Source: Tepidibacter formicigenes DSM 15518
GTDB lineage: Bacteria; Bacillota; Clostridia; Peptostreptococcales; Peptostreptococcaceae
Assembly: GCF_900142235.1 (NCBI RefSeq)
Contig: NZ_FRAE01000009.1
Coordinates: 1 to 64,000 of the forward strand
DNA: 64,000 nucleotides
Reading direction: 5' to 3'
Part shown: piece by piece, positions 9,132 to 18,003 of the stretch
How positions within the stretch are numbered: the stretch's first letter is position 1
How the letters are laid out: every line of letters begins with the position of its first letter
Made by a program: the position numbers and the translations under genes
Notes under the pieces: model-generated
Told to the model about the DNA's origin: nothing
Database searches by the model: none
The model's input: only the letters and a program-made list of their open reading frames with translations

Positions 9132-9173
9132 AAAAAGTCCCTATATCATGTTTTATGATATAAGGACTTTTTT
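9132..9173 (-). terminator. Bidirectional-type terminator downstream of the nitroreductase gene
   Basis: Arms 9132-9149 and 9155-9173 form a long stem with a five-base loop, ending a few bases before the nitroreductase stop codon. A-rich and T-rich flanks would supply a U-run on either strand. Confidence 0.75.
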
Positions 9174-9177
9174 GAAA

Positions 9178-9813
9178 CTATTCAATTACCGTCATAACTT
9201 CTTCTACTGGTTTTCTAGGAGGACTTATAATCTCTCCATCAGGAACACCAATAGGAGTTATTGCAACAAGGGTATATCCTTCTTTTTCAAATCCTATAAA
9301 TTCAGCTAATTCATTTTTAGCATAATTCGGTCCCGTCATCCAGCAACCTCCATATCCCATATTAGCAGCAGCTAAAAGTAAATTTTCAATAGCTGCTCCT
9401 ATATTTTGTATTCCTGGAGCTGGTTTTAAAAGACTATGTATTTCTTCACTAGATGCTCCACCTTCTTTTAATAAATCTAATGCCGTAACAGGATAATCTC
9501 CTGCATATACCATTATAAGTACAGGTGCGTTTTTGAACATTGTAAAGTACTTTAAAAACTTCATAAATTTTTCACGTTTTTTTTCATCTTTTGTATAATT
9601 TGCAACTTCTTCATGTTTTCTTTCTATTATTTTAGCCATTTCTTGTATTTTTTCTTTATCTTTAACAACTACAAAGTGCCAATTTTGAACATTTTTACCT
9701 GATGGAGCATACGTAGCAGCTTTTATCATTTCTTTTATATCTTCCATAGGTACATTTTGGTCTTTAAACTTTCTAACACTTTGTCTTTTGTAAATAAAAT
9801 CTAAATTTTTCAT
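9178..9813 (-). CDS. Nitroreductase family flavoprotein
   Basis: This is an FMN-dependent oxidoreductase of the nitroreductase superfamily. The FMN-binding RQSVRKFKD motif is at the N-terminus, APSGKNVQNWHFVVV follows near residue 35, and GGCWMTGP near residue 155. About 211 residues is usual. I chose the ATG at 9811-9813 because it lies six bases after AAGGAGG, while an ATG two codons upstream abuts the site. The substrate is unknown. A MarR-type gene is directly upstream, and two matching palindromes fill the gap between them, so the enzyme is probably repressed by that regulator and induced by electrophiles or oxidants. Confidence 0.88.
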   Translation of the reverse strand: MKNLDFIYKRQSVRKFKDQNVPMEDIKEMIKAATYAPSGKNVQNWHFVVVKDKEKIQEMAKIIERKHEEVANYTKDEKKREKFMKFLKYFTMFKNAPVLIMVYAGDYPVTALDLLKEGGASSEEIHSLLKPAPGIQNIGAAIENLLLAAANMGYGGCWMTGPNYAKNELAEFIGFEKEGYTLVAITPIGVPDGEIISPPRKPVEEVMTVIE

Positions 9814-9841
9814 ATTCATCCTCCTTAAGTTAAATAATAAA

Positions 9842-9861
9842 ATAGTTTTATGTCAAACTAT
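9842..9861. promoter_or_regulatory. Putative MarR operator 1 (imperfect palindrome)
   Basis: ATAGTTT-TATGTC-AAACTAT has perfect 7-base outer arms identical to those of operator 2. It lies about 30 bases upstream of the nitroreductase start, where it could block the promoter or initiation. Confidence 0.6.
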
Positions 9862-9866
9862 ATCAC

Positions 9867-9892
9867 TAATAATATTGTATACAATATTATTA
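9867..9892. promoter_or_regulatory. 26-bp perfect palindrome between the two operators
   Basis: TAATAATATTG-TA-TACAATATTATTA style symmetry is perfect over 26 bases at 9867-9892. It may be a weak terminator for the marR transcript or a binding site for another factor. The A/T content makes either role uncertain. Confidence 0.45.
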
Positions 9893-9911
9893 TAGTTTGA
9901 TATCAAACTAT
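9892..9911. promoter_or_regulatory. Putative MarR operator 2 (perfect 20-bp palindrome)
   Basis: ATAGTTTGATATCAAACTAT is a perfect 20-base palindrome seven bases beyond the marR stop and upstream of the nitroreductase gene. It shares its arms with operator 1. The length and symmetry suit a dimeric winged-helix repressor. Confidence 0.65.
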
Positions 9912-9917
9912 TGTCAA

Positions 9918-10358
9918 TTATTTTTGGCTAAAGTTTTGATTAAGCTTGTTCAATAACTTTGCTAACATATCCTCTTCTTCTTCTGTAAAGCCTTTGTATG
10001 CAGTATCAATTAAATTTTTAGAAATCAAGTCAAATTTGTTTTTTATACTTTTCCCCTTTTCTGTAAGAACTATATAAGTAATTCTTTTATCTTCTTCACA
10101 CTTTTGTTTTTCTATATATCCAAGTTTTACAAGTTTGTTAGCTAGAGCTGTAACTGTTGATTTATCTCTACGAATTAAATCTGCTATTTCCTTCATAGTT
10201 AATTTCCCACCATTTTCATATAATACAGATAATATAGAACCATGAGATGGAATTAATTCCTCAAGTCCATGATTCTTTAACTCTCTTTCTAAAAACCTTT
10301 GAGCTTTCTTTCTTGTTCTACTTATATATCCTATAATATAATTTCTATATTTATTCAT
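9918..10358 (-). CDS. MarR family transcriptional regulator
   Basis: This 146-residue winged-helix regulator has a helix-turn-helix at about 50-75 (GGKLTMKEIADLIRRDKST) and a wing with DKRITYIVLTEKG near residue 105, the core MarR signature. It should bind DNA as a dimer and release on ligand binding or oxidation. The palindromes between it and the downstream nitroreductase are the obvious targets. No second copy of the operator is seen directly upstream of its own start, so autoregulation is not evident. The sigK C-terminal half ends 92 bases upstream. Confidence 0.9.
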   Translation of the reverse strand: MNKYRNYIIGYISRTRKKAQRFLERELKNHGLEELIPSHGSILSVLYENGGKLTMKEIADLIRRDKSTVTALANKLVKLGYIEKQKCEEDKRITYIVLTEKGKSIKNKFDLISKNLIDTAYKGFTEEEEDMLAKLLNKLNQNFSQK

Positions 10359-10441
10359 CTCTTATCTACCTCTTAATTTTTTATATTAATATTTAAATAA
10401 TTATACTATTAATTAATTATACTATAACTACTTCAAAAACA

Positions 10442-10467
10442 AAAAGGATCTTATGAATGATCCTTTT
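10442..10467 (-). terminator. sigK: Terminator at the 3' end of sigK
   Basis: Arms 10442-10450 and 10459-10467 (AAAAGGATC/GATCCTTTT) surround the stop codon of the C-terminal sigK half. The minus-strand RNA runs on into UUUUUG-rich sequence. Confidence 0.7.
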
Positions 10468-10732
10468 CGAAACAAAACTCTTTCTTAAGTTTTTTTAGAG
10501 CCCTTTTTTCTATTCTAGAAACATAAGAGCGAGAAATATCTAATTTTTTTGCAATTTCTCTTTGAGTTTTATATCCACTTGGTGTAAGTCCATATCTTAA
10601 CTCTATAATTTCTTTTTCTCTTGAAGTAAGTAAGTTATTAATCTTATCATACAATTTTTTTATTTGTATTTTTAGTTCAACTTCATCTATAACATCATCT
10701 ACATTAGTTCCTAATATATCTATCAAAGATAT
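10451..10732 (-). CDS. sigK: SigK C-terminal half (spoIIIC-like), separated by the intervening element
   Basis: The frame encodes sigma region 3-4 of the late mother-cell sigma factor: LIDILG, then LTSREKEIIELRYGL, then the region 4.2 helix-turn-helix TQREIAKKLDISRSYVSRIE. These match the C-terminal half of SigK closely. Upstream in frame there is a TAA at the border and no convincing start; a TTG at 10724-10726 has no properly spaced ribosome site, so the fragment is probably not translated alone. After site-specific excision the codons ATA-TCT-TTG at the core would continue directly from the N-terminal half at 19951-20325 to give an intact gene. Together the halves encode 215 residues from the favoured TTG start. 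Confidence 0.92.
   Translation of the reverse strand: MSLIDILGTNVDDVIDEVELKIQIKKLYDKINNLLTSREKEIIELRYGLTPSGYKTQREIAKKLDISRSYVSRIEKRALKKLKKEFCFEKDHS
10726..10732. other. Left attachment core of the sigK-intervening element
   Basis: The 7-base sequence AAGATAT on the plus strand is identical to that at 19953-19959 and in the same orientation. It sits exactly where the two SigK reading frames join. Weaker similarity extends into the element (CTCGTT versus TTCATT). The crossover dinucleotide of the serine recombinase should lie within these bases. Confidence 0.8.
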
Positions 10733-10776
10733 CTCGTTATCTTAAACCTCCTATCAATTCCATATATTTATAATAA

Positions 10777-10809
10777 TTAAAGTCGTCAGTTTAAAACTAA
10801 CGACTTTAA
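10777..10809 (-). terminator. Terminator of the activase gene, near the left end of the element
   Basis: Arms at 10777-10791 and 10795-10809 pair with one mismatch and include the activase stop codon. It would insulate the truncated sigK half from element transcription. Confidence 0.7.
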
Positions 10810-13800
10810 CATATAGACTCCATATTAACAACTTTATCATATTTTTTAACTTTCTCTAATTCTTCTTTATCCTTTATATTGTTAAATGCAACCTCAAGCA
10901 TAAGCTTAATTCTATTTAATTGATTTACTTCACTAGCTCCAGGGTCATAGTCTACAGCTACAATATTAGAATTAGGATATTTTCTTTTTAATTCCTTAAT
11001 TACTCCCTTTCCAGTTATATGATTAGGAAGACAAGCAAAAGGCTGCATACATACTATATTTTCTGCTCCATCTTCTATTAATTCAATCATCTCTGCTGTT
11101 AGAAGCCATCCTTCACCAGTCTGATTTCCTAAAGATACAAAAGAACTTGCTTTTTGTGCTAATTCATAAATAGATATTGGAGGGCCAAATCTTTTACTTT
11201 CCTTTAAAGCATTTCTAACATCTTTTCTGAAGTATTCAATAAGTTTTATTATAAATTGACTTAATATTTTATATCTTTTTTTACCTGATAAGTAATCATA
11301 CCTATATATATTCCCATAAATACTATATAAGAAAAAGTCAATAAGATCTGGGACTACAGCCTCTGCTCCTTCATTTTCTATAATGCTTACAATATCATTA
11401 TTTGCTATAGGATTAAACTTAACTAATATTTCTCCTACTAAACCTATTTTAGGTTTTTTTGTATCTATAATCTCTAGACTATCAAAATCACATACTATAT
11501 CTTTTATATTTGTTTTAAATATTTTTATGTTACCATTCTTTACATTTTCTTTACATGCTAAAACCCATTTATTATAAAGTGAATTAGATGAACCAGAAAA
11601 TTTTTCATAAGGTCTTACCCTGTATAAAACCCTCATAAGAACATCTCCATAAATACAGGACATAATCATTTTTTTCATAATATTAATTGTCAATCTGAAT
11701 CCAGGATTTTTTTCCATTCCTGATAAATTAGCAGAAATGACAGGTATTTTTTCAAATCCTGAATCTTTTAAAGCTTTTCTTAAAAATCCTATATAATTAC
11801 TAGCCCTACATCCTCCTCCTGTTTGAGATATAATAACTGAAGTATTATTGATGTCATATTTTCCAGATTTTAAGGCATTAATTATTTGCCCAATTACTAT
11901 AATAGATGGATAACAAGCATCATTATTTACATATTTAAGACCTTCATCTATGCATTTTTTATCAGGTGATAAAAGTACTTCTAAATTATATCCCTCGCTT
12001 TTAAATGCTTCCTGTATAAATTGAAAGTGAATAGGAGACATTTGGGGACATAATATAGTATGGTTTTTTTTCATTTCTTTTGTAAATATAATTTTTTCAT
12101 TGTTTTTTACTATTTTTTTAGGAATAAATTTATTTCTATCCCTTTCTTTTAATGCTGCTATTAATGAACGTATTCTTATTTTAACTGATCCTAAATTACT
12201 TCCTTCATCTATCTTTAAAACCGTATATATTTTGCCATAATTATTTAAAATTTCTTCTACCTGATCAGTTGTTACTGCATCTAAACCACATCCAAATGAG
12301 TTTAATTGAATAAGCTCTAAATTTTTCTGAGTTGCTACAAAGCTTGCAGCTAAGTACAGCCTAGTATGATACATCCATTGATCTACAACTCTTAAAGGTC
12401 TTTCAATTTTTCCTAAATGTGCTACAGAGTCTTCTGTAAGCACCGCTATGCCATAAGAAGTTATAATGTTTTGTATTCCATGATTAATTTCTGGATCTAA
12501 ATGATATGGTCTTCCCGATAGAACAATTCCTATTTTCCCATTTTCTTTTAAGTATTTTAAAGTTTCTTCTCCTTTTTTTCTTATGTCTTCCTTTATCTTA
12601 ATATCCTCTTTCCATGCTATATTTACTGCTTTTTCTATTTCACTTCTATTTATGTTAAAATCTTCAAACACTTCACAAAGTCTTTTTACAAGCCTTTTTT
12701 TGTCATTATAAGGGATAAATGGATTTAAAAATTTCACATCATTTTTCATAATAATATCCATATTGTTTTTTATAACTTCTGAATAAGATGTAACTATTGG
12801 ACAATTAAAATGATTATTTGCTTCTTTTTCTTCTTTTTTTTCATAAGAAATACATGGATAAAAAATGGTTTTTACTCCTTTATTTATAAGGGCTGTTATA
12901 TGTCCATGTACTAATTTTGCTGGATAACAAACAGATTCCGAAGGAATAGTTTCTATTCCCAATTTATAAATATTTTTTGAAGAACTTGGAGAAAGCTCAA
13001 CTCTAAATCCAAGACTTGTAAAAAAAGTAAACCAAAAAGGATAATTCTCATATATATTAAGAACTCTTGGAATTCCTATACTTCCTCTTGTAGCTTCTTC
13101 TTTTTCAAGAGGACTATAACTAAATATTTTTTTATATTTATAATCATAAAGATTTATTATCTCTTCACTACTTTTTTCTTGCTTTACTCCTTTTTCACAT
13201 CTATTTCCAGAAATAAACTTTCTTCCATCATTGAATTTATTAACTGTAAGCAAACAATTATTTGTACATTTTTTACATCTTGTCATAGAAGTTTGTATAG
13301 AAAATTTATCAAGTTGATTTTCTTTCAAAAGAGTACTTTCATATCCTTTATAATATCTGTTTTTTGCAATAAGCGCAGCTCCAAATGCTCCCATTATTCC
13401 CGATATATCTGGTCTTATAACTTTTCTTTGAGTAATGATTTCAAAACTTCTAAGTATAGCATCATTATAAAAAGTCCCACCTTGAACTATAATTTTTTCA
13501 CCTAAATCCTCTAACTTTCTCATTTTTATAACCTTAAATAAAGCATTTTTTATAATAGAATAAGAAAGTCCTGCAGAAATATCCCCAATAGTAAATCCTT
13601 CTTTTTGAGCTTGCTTTACTTTAGAATTCATAAATACTGTACATCTCGACCCTAAATCAACTGGTTCTTTTGCAAGTAAAGCATTATTTGCGAATTCCTT
13701 TACACTCATATTAAGAGAGTTTGCAAACGTTTCAATAAAAGAACCGCATCCTGACGAACAAGCTTCATTTAGCATTATACTGTCAATAGTTTTATTCTTT

Positions 13801-15092
13801 ATTTTCAAACATTTCATATCTTGTCCACCGATATCTAATATAAAATCTACTCCTGGCAAAAAAAACTGGGCTGCTGTATAATGTGCTACAGTTTCAACCT
13901 CTCCTATATCAATTGATAATGCTGATTTTAAAAGTTCTTCTCCATATCCTGTTACTGCTGAATTTACTATTTTTGCATTAATAGGTAGTTTATTATATAA
14001 ATCTTTTAATACTTTTATTACAGACTCAAGGGGTCTTCCTTCATTACCACCATAAAAAGAATATAAAAGTGAACCTTCTTCATCTATAAGTGCAATTTTT
14101 GTTGTAGTAGATCCTGCATCTATACCTAGATAGCAATTACCTTTAAAATTGTTTAACCCTTTCCTCTTTACTTTATTTTTACTGTGCCTTAATCTAAACT
14201 CATTAAGTTCAAATTTATTTTTAAATAAAGGTTTTAGTTTTGCTACTTCATTATTTTCAAAGCCTCTCAAATTAAATAGTTTATTTATTAATTCATCAAA
14301 AGAAATTTCTTTTTTATTTCTTGACTCCATGGCTGCTCCTATAGCGACATAAAACTGAGAATTTTCAGGAAATATCACTTCATCATCTTTTAATTTTAAA
14401 GTTTCTTTAAATCTTTTTCTAAGCTCAGATAAAAAACAAAAAGGGCCTCCTAAAAATGCTACATTCCCCTTTATAGCCTTACCACATGCAAGCCCTGATA
14501 TAGTTTGATTTGCTACAGCCTGAAATATAGAAGCTGCAATATCTTCTTTTGGTGCTCCTTGATTTAAAAGAGACTGTATATCTGTTTTTGCAAATACTCC
14601 ACATCTAGACGCTATAGGATATATGCTTTTATAATTTTTTGCAAGTTCATTAATCCCTGTAGCATCAGTTTTTAAAAGTGCTGCCATTTGATCTATAAAA
14701 GCTCCCGTACCACCTGCACAAGTCCCATTCATTCTTTGCTCTATTCCACTATCAAAAAATGTTATTTTTGCATCTTCTCCTCCAAGCTCAATAGCTACAT
14801 CAGTAGATGGAATGAGATTTTCAATAGTTTTTGTACATGCTACAACTTCTTGTATAAATTCTACATTCAACCATTTTGATACATAAAGACCTCCTGATCC
14901 TGCTACCATAATAGTTATATATCTATCTTTAAACTTATCATAAGCTTCATTTATTAATTCTTTAACTGCTTTTTTTATATCTGAATAATGTCTTTTATAT
15001 TTACTAAAAACTATATTATTTTTATTATCTAATAACACAATCTTAACAGTAGTTGAACCTATATCCAATCCTAAATTTAATGAATTTTTCAT
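10806..15092 (-). CDS. Giant 2-hydroxyacyl-CoA dehydratase activase-related protein (two ATPase domains, DUF2229, dehydratase-like C-terminus)
   Basis: The protein has about 1,428 residues. Numbered from a GTG three codons upstream, two BadF/HgdC-type ASKHA ATPase domains are visible. Domain 1 has LDIGSTTVK near residue 12 and cluster-type cysteines 128 (GTCAGGTG) and 167 (SRCGVF). Domain 2 has [10 protein letters not shown] near 326 and cysteines 448, 452 and 487. A CX2CX3C set (609, 612, 616) plus C635 follows, then a DUF2229 region ([14 protein letters not shown]) and a C-terminal part related to dehydratase subunits. Activases of this class use ATP to inject one electron into a radical dehydratase, and this fused type has no established substrate. 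The ATG is 26 bases from the GGGGGUGA site with a hairpin between. It is the largest gene of the sigK-intervening element and has its own terminator. Confidence 0.85.
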   Translation of the reverse strand: MKNSLNLGLDIGSTTVKIVLLDNKNNIVFSKYKRHYSDIKKAVKELINEAYDKFKDRYITIMVAGSGGLYVSKWLNVEFIQEVVACTKTIENLIPSTDVAIELGGEDAKITFFDSGIEQRMNGTCAGGTGAFIDQMAALLKTDATGINELAKNYKSIYPIASRCGVFAKTDIQSLLNQGAPKEDIAASIFQAVANQTISGLACGKAIKGNVAFLGGPFCFLSELRKRFKETLKLKDDEVIFPENSQFYVAIGAAMESRNKKEISFDELINKLFNLRGFENNEVAKLKPLFKNKFELNEFRLRHSKNKVKRKGLNNFKGNCYLGIDAGSTTTKIALIDEEGSLLYSFYGGNEGRPLESVIKVLKDLYNKLPINAKIVNSAVTGYGEELLKSALSIDIGEVETVAHYTAAQFFLPGVDFILDIGGQDMKCLKIKNKTIDSIMLNEACSSGCGSFIETFANSLNMSVKEFANNALLAKEPVDLGSRCTVFMNSKVKQAQKEGFTIGDISAGLSYSIIKNALFKVIKMRKLEDLGEKIIVQGGTFYNDAILRSFEIITQRKVIRPDISGIMGAFGAALIAKNRYYKGYESTLLKENQLDKFSIQTSMTRCKKCTNNCLLTVNKFNDGRKFISGNRCEKGVKQEKSSEEIINLYDYKYKKIFSYSPLEKEEATRGSIGIPRVLNIYENYPFWFTFFTSLGFRVELSPSSSKNIYKLGIETIPSESVCYPAKLVHGHITALINKGVKTIFYPCISYEKKEEKEANNHFNCPIVTSYSEVIKNNMDIIMKNDVKFLNPFIPYNDKKRLVKRLCEVFEDFNINRSEIEKAVNIAWKEDIKIKEDIRKKGEETLKYLKENGKIGIVLSGRPYHLDPEINHGIQNIITSYGIAVLTEDSVAHLGKIERPLRVVDQWMYHTRLYLAASFVATQKNLELIQLNSFGCGLDAVTTDQVEEILNNYGKIYTVLKIDEGSNLGSVKIRIRSLIAALKERDRNKFIPKKIVKNNEKIIFTKEMKKNHTILCPQMSPIHFQFIQEAFKSEGYNLEVLLSPDKKCIDEGLKYVNNDACYPSIIVIGQIINALKSGKYDINNTSVIISQTGGGCRASNYIGFLRKALKDSGFEKIPVISANLSGMEKNPGFRLTINIMKKMIMSCIYGDVLMRVLYRVRPYEKFSGSSNSLYNKWVLACKENVKNGNIKIFKTNIKDIVCDFDSLEIIDTKKPKIGLVGEILVKFNPIANNDIVSIIENEGAEAVVPDLIDFFLYSIYGNIYRYDYLSGKKRYKILSQFIIKLIEYFRKDVRNALKESKRFGPPISIYELAQKASSFVSLGNQTGEGWLLTAEMIELIEDGAENIVCMQPFACLPNHITGKGVIKELKRKYPNSNIVAVDYDPGASEVNQLNRIKLMLEVAFNNIKDKEELEKVKKYDKVVNMESIC

Positions 15093-15100
15093 ATAAATCA

Positions 15101-15126
15101 CAGCTTAAAAGCTGCAATTCACCCCC
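15101..15126 (-). promoter_or_regulatory. Hairpin between ribosome binding site and start codon of the activase gene
   Basis: GGGGGUGA at 15119-15126 is the only strong ribosome site, but it is 26 bases from the ATG at 15090-15092. The palindrome CAGCTT-TT-AAGCTG (15101-15114) lies between. If folded it would reduce the effective spacing to about 12 bases. An alternative GTG start at 15099-15101 lies at the edge of the hairpin. Confidence 0.4.
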
Positions 15127-15193
15127 AATCCATCATATACACACTATATTAACGATATTTAAATTTTCTTTGAATTATATTTTTATCTATATA

Positions 15194-15373
15194 TTAAACT
15201 TCTTCTCCTCTAGATAATAATTCTTCAATAATTTCCCATCCGACCCTATGAAAATCCTGTAATACTTTATTTACTTCTTCTAAATTTGATTTTGGTCCTA
15301 TTATATATACTTTTGTATTTCTAAATTTATAAAATTCATCATATTCTACATCTTCTTTTAATCCATTATTCAT
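15194..15373 (-). CDS. 59-residue protein of unknown function
   Basis: A short frame begins at ATG with a good AGGAGGG site seven bases upstream. The product begins MNNGLKEDVEYDEF, continues with a beta-rich NTKVYIIGPKSN segment, and ends with an acidic amphipathic helix (NLEEVNKVLQDFHRVGWEII). I do not recognise a family. It lies inside the sigK-intervening element between the activase gene and yjjW, all on one strand. Small element-encoded proteins can be recombination directionality factors, so that is one possible role. A small partner of the metabolic enzymes is another. Confidence 0.6.
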   Translation of the reverse strand: MNNGLKEDVEYDEFYKFRNTKVYIIGPKSNLEEVNKVLQDFHRVGWEIIEELLSRGEEV

Positions 15374-15431
15374 TACTTTTCCCTCCTATTAGAATATATG
15401 AGTCTATAAATTTGTCCTATTCTTCATAAAA

Positions 15432-15473
15432 AAAAATAGTGCTTAAGAGAAATAATCTTAAAGCACTATTTTT
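15432..15473 (-). terminator. Terminator of the yjjI-yjjW operon
   Basis: Arms 15432-15448 and 15456-15473 form a 17-base stem with one bulge, four bases after the yjjW stop. The A-rich plus-strand flank yields a U-run on the minus transcript. Confidence 0.78.
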
Positions 15474-15476
15474 GTA

Positions 15477-16313
15477 TTAAACTAAAATTATATTTTTACA
15501 TCCATTTTTACCTGCTATATCTAATAGTTCATTCATCATTTCATCACTAGGTACATAACTGTTGATAATACCTTCACGTACTCCAATTGGCCTATATTTT
15601 ATAATTTTATATCTTATATTAGGATTTAAAGATGAGAGTAGTTTGCTGATCATATCAACATTATAATAATTATTTAAAAGCTCTGGAACAATGACTGTCC
15701 TTATTTCATACAATTTATTAATACTTGCAAGATATTTTACATTTTCAAGTACAACATTATTATCCATACCTGTAAGCATATTATGCTCTTTAGGATCATA
15801 TGATTTCACATCTACCATGGCCATATCCATTATATCAACTAATTCTTTTTTATTATATAAGGGAACAGACCCATTAGTATCAACAAAAGCTGTTAGTCCT
15901 ATACTCTTTACTTTTTTAAATAAAGATATTAAAAATTCTGATTGAAGTGTACACTCCCCACCAGAAACTGTTATACCCGAAATAAATGATTTTACCTTAT
16001 TTATTTCTTTAAAAACTTCATCAACACTCATATAAGATGTTTTTGGCAAACTATTGTTTTTACAAGATTTTAAACACATATCACACTGTTTGCAAACTTT
16101 TTCATTCCATATTATATTTCCATTTTCTAGTGAAATAGCATTATATGGACACGAATTTATACATACCCCACAATTATTACAAATATTTATAGTCTCTGGG
16201 TTATGACAATAAAGACAATCAAAATTACATCCCTGAAGGAAAATTACTGTTCTATTTCCTGGACCATCTACAGAGCTAAAGAGAAGTATTTTATTTACTA
16301 ATCCTCTAGACAT
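15477..16313 (-). CDS. yjjW: YjjW family glycyl radical enzyme activase (radical SAM)
   Basis: This radical SAM enzyme should install the glycyl radical on the YjjI protein encoded just upstream. The radical SAM cluster motif is C29-X3-C33-X2-C36 (GCNFDCLYCH). An inserted ferredoxin-like domain has two four-cysteine sets, C45/C48/C51/C55 and C74/C77/C80/C84, giving two further 4Fe-4S clusters. ISGITVSGGECTLQ near residue 111 is the SAM-binding GGE region. The length of 278 residues suits the family. The start overlaps the end of yjjI by eight bases, so translation is probably coupled. It is cargo of the sigK-intervening element. Confidence 0.9.
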   Translation of the reverse strand: MSRGLVNKILLFSSVDGPGNRTVIFLQGCNFDCLYCHNPETINICNNCGVCINSCPYNAISLENGNIIWNEKVCKQCDMCLKSCKNNSLPKTSYMSVDEVFKEINKVKSFISGITVSGGECTLQSEFLISLFKKVKSIGLTAFVDTNGSVPLYNKKELVDIMDMAMVDVKSYDPKEHNMLTGMDNNVVLENVKYLASINKLYEIRTVIVPELLNNYYNVDMISKLLSSLNPNIRYKIIKYRPIGVREGIINSYVPSDEMMNELLDIAGKNGCKNIILV

Positions 16314-17796
16314 GTTTTCTAACCTTTCTTTCTAATATCTTGTTATTCTTAACTGATCCAAGACCTAAAGCAACAGTATCTCGAAGTACCTGTTCTCCCC
16401 TATCTAACTTCTCTATTTCCGATTTTTTAACAAGATATCCTGTAATTCTAATCACATCACAATCTGTAGAATATAATGAAAAATATCTCATATTCTCTTT
16501 AAAAGCACCTTTGATAATATCTAAAATAAACTCTGGATTTTTCTTTGCCATACTGTCAAAGTTAAAAATATCACCTATACCAGATGAAAAAAACTTATGA
16601 AACTTAGCTGATTGAATTAAATGCTGATGAATCTGTGGCTCTTCTCCAATAGGTATTCTACATCCAGGACTTATTCCCCTATCTGTATCAATTCCTACCT
16701 GTGCATGTAATAAATATTTTCCACCAGAAACTTTACAGTAAGGATTGTTATGCTTATTTACTTCTTCTTCTAATTTAGCAATAATTTTCAATCCTAATTC
16801 ATTAGCATATTCACCATGTCCAAATCTATCTTCTTGACTATTAGAATCAATAAAATGATTTACACATTCAGCAAGACCAAACATCCCAAACATAGCTGTA
16901 AATTTATCCTTAACTATTAATCCTTCTCTAACTAAGAAGCTTGATTCAAAGAAACCGCTTTCATTAACTAAAAATCCAACTCTCTCATCCATATAACCAG
17001 CCATTCTTTTTACTGCATCTGGAAGAACTAAATTAATAAAATCATTTATATTCTCCGCTTTTTTAGCTAAATCTGCTAAATTTAATCTTACTAATGTATA
17101 ACTTCCTCCACCAATATTTAATCCATTATAACAACTAACAATACCATATTCACCAAATTCACTTGAAAAAATTTCATGATTTGCAAAGCTTGGTTTTGCT
17201 GTAACAAGTGCTGTATTTATTGCATCAAGCGCAAAATTATCAGATGTATCTTTGCTGTATTTAATTGTAATATTAGGTATAGAATTTTGAAGTTCTCTTT
17301 CTGCTTTTAATATTAGTCTTCCAGCTTTAGTGTCTTTTGGACCAATATTAGCATGGCAAAATGAATCTGTAAGAGTTCTATCAATATGAGTTAAAAATAG
17401 CTTAATAGCCTTATAAGCTTCATTTTCATCTTCTATAAATGAATCAAGTAGTGTATCTATATTTCCTACATAAACGGGAAAAGAAGTTATAGAAGGAACA
17501 TGTTTATATAAAATTAATAAACTATTTATCGCTTCCCAAATATCTTTAGGAGGTTTAAGTCCTAAAAATTCACTTCCATTTTTTATAAATTTTTCATAAT
17601 CAGGTACTATATATCTAGGTCTGTATGGAGCATTTCCCTCAAAAAGATCACATATTATACCTTCTTCTCTATATTCCTGAGCTTCTTTACTTATATTAAG
17701 TACATTCAAACTGTTTTCTGCCTCTCTTGCAAGACTTAATACTTTTTGCTCATAAGTTAAACTAGTATCCTTTATTATGTCTAAAATATTCCCCAT
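16306..17796 (-). CDS. yjjI: YjjI family glycine radical enzyme
   Basis: This is a 496-residue glycyl radical enzyme of the YjjI/DUF3029 family, shorter than pyruvate formate-lyase. The probable catalytic cysteine is C222 in GIVSCYNGLNIGGG. The glycyl radical residue is G453 in VIRITGYLVKKSE near the C-terminus, where the RxxGY motif is conserved. The physiological substrate of this family is, to my knowledge, not settled. The radical is destroyed by oxygen, so the enzyme works only under anoxia. Start ATG with a GGAGAG site. The partner activase gene overlaps its 3' end. Upstream is a 207-base divergent region shared with the recombinase gene, which contains an 11-base direct repeat. Confidence 0.9.
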   Translation of the reverse strand: MGNILDIIKDTSLTYEQKVLSLAREAENSLNVLNISKEAQEYREEGIICDLFEGNAPYRPRYIVPDYEKFIKNGSEFLGLKPPKDIWEAINSLLILYKHVPSITSFPVYVGNIDTLLDSFIEDENEAYKAIKLFLTHIDRTLTDSFCHANIGPKDTKAGRLILKAERELQNSIPNITIKYSKDTSDNFALDAINTALVTAKPSFANHEIFSSEFGEYGIVSCYNGLNIGGGSYTLVRLNLADLAKKAENINDFINLVLPDAVKRMAGYMDERVGFLVNESGFFESSFLVREGLIVKDKFTAMFGMFGLAECVNHFIDSNSQEDRFGHGEYANELGLKIIAKLEEEVNKHNNPYCKVSGGKYLLHAQVGIDTDRGISPGCRIPIGEEPQIHQHLIQSAKFHKFFSSGIGDIFNFDSMAKKNPEFILDIIKGAFKENMRYFSLYSTDCDVIRITGYLVKKSEIEKLDRGEQVLRDTVALGLGSVKNNKILERKVRKHV

Positions 17797-17844
17797 GGTA
17801 CGTCACTCTCCATTTAAAATATTTTAACCACTTTTAAATGGTTG

Positions 17845-17870
17845 TTTAACATGCTAAGATTTAACATGCT
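17845..17870. repeat. Pair of 11-bp direct repeats in the yjjI/recombinase divergent region
   Basis: TTTAACATGCT occurs at 17845-17855 and again at 17860-17870, with a 15-base period. It lies about 50-75 bases upstream of yjjI and could be an operator for cargo expression. No known consensus was recognised. Confidence 0.5.
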
Positions 17871-18003
17871 GTTATATATATTTTATACCTATTATTACAC
17901 TTTAGCAAACGTTGTCTTTATTTTAATATATTTTTTTAAGATACATAACTTTTTTCATTATTTAATATAATTTTTACTAAAGATACTTGAAAGGAAGATA
18001 TTA

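Noticed and set aside
10451-10726. The C-terminal sigK half as an independent regulator gene starting at TTG 10726
   Set aside because: The TTG has no properly spaced ribosome site, an in-frame TAA lies just upstream, and the sequence is only sigma regions 3-4. It fits exactly with the N-terminal half.
13179-13505. Plus-strand frames of 60-110 codons inside the activase gene and other long minus-strand genes
   Set aside because: They lie opposite genes with clear domains, lack ribosome sites, and have the Ser/Phe/Ile-rich composition of antisense translation in A/T-rich DNA.
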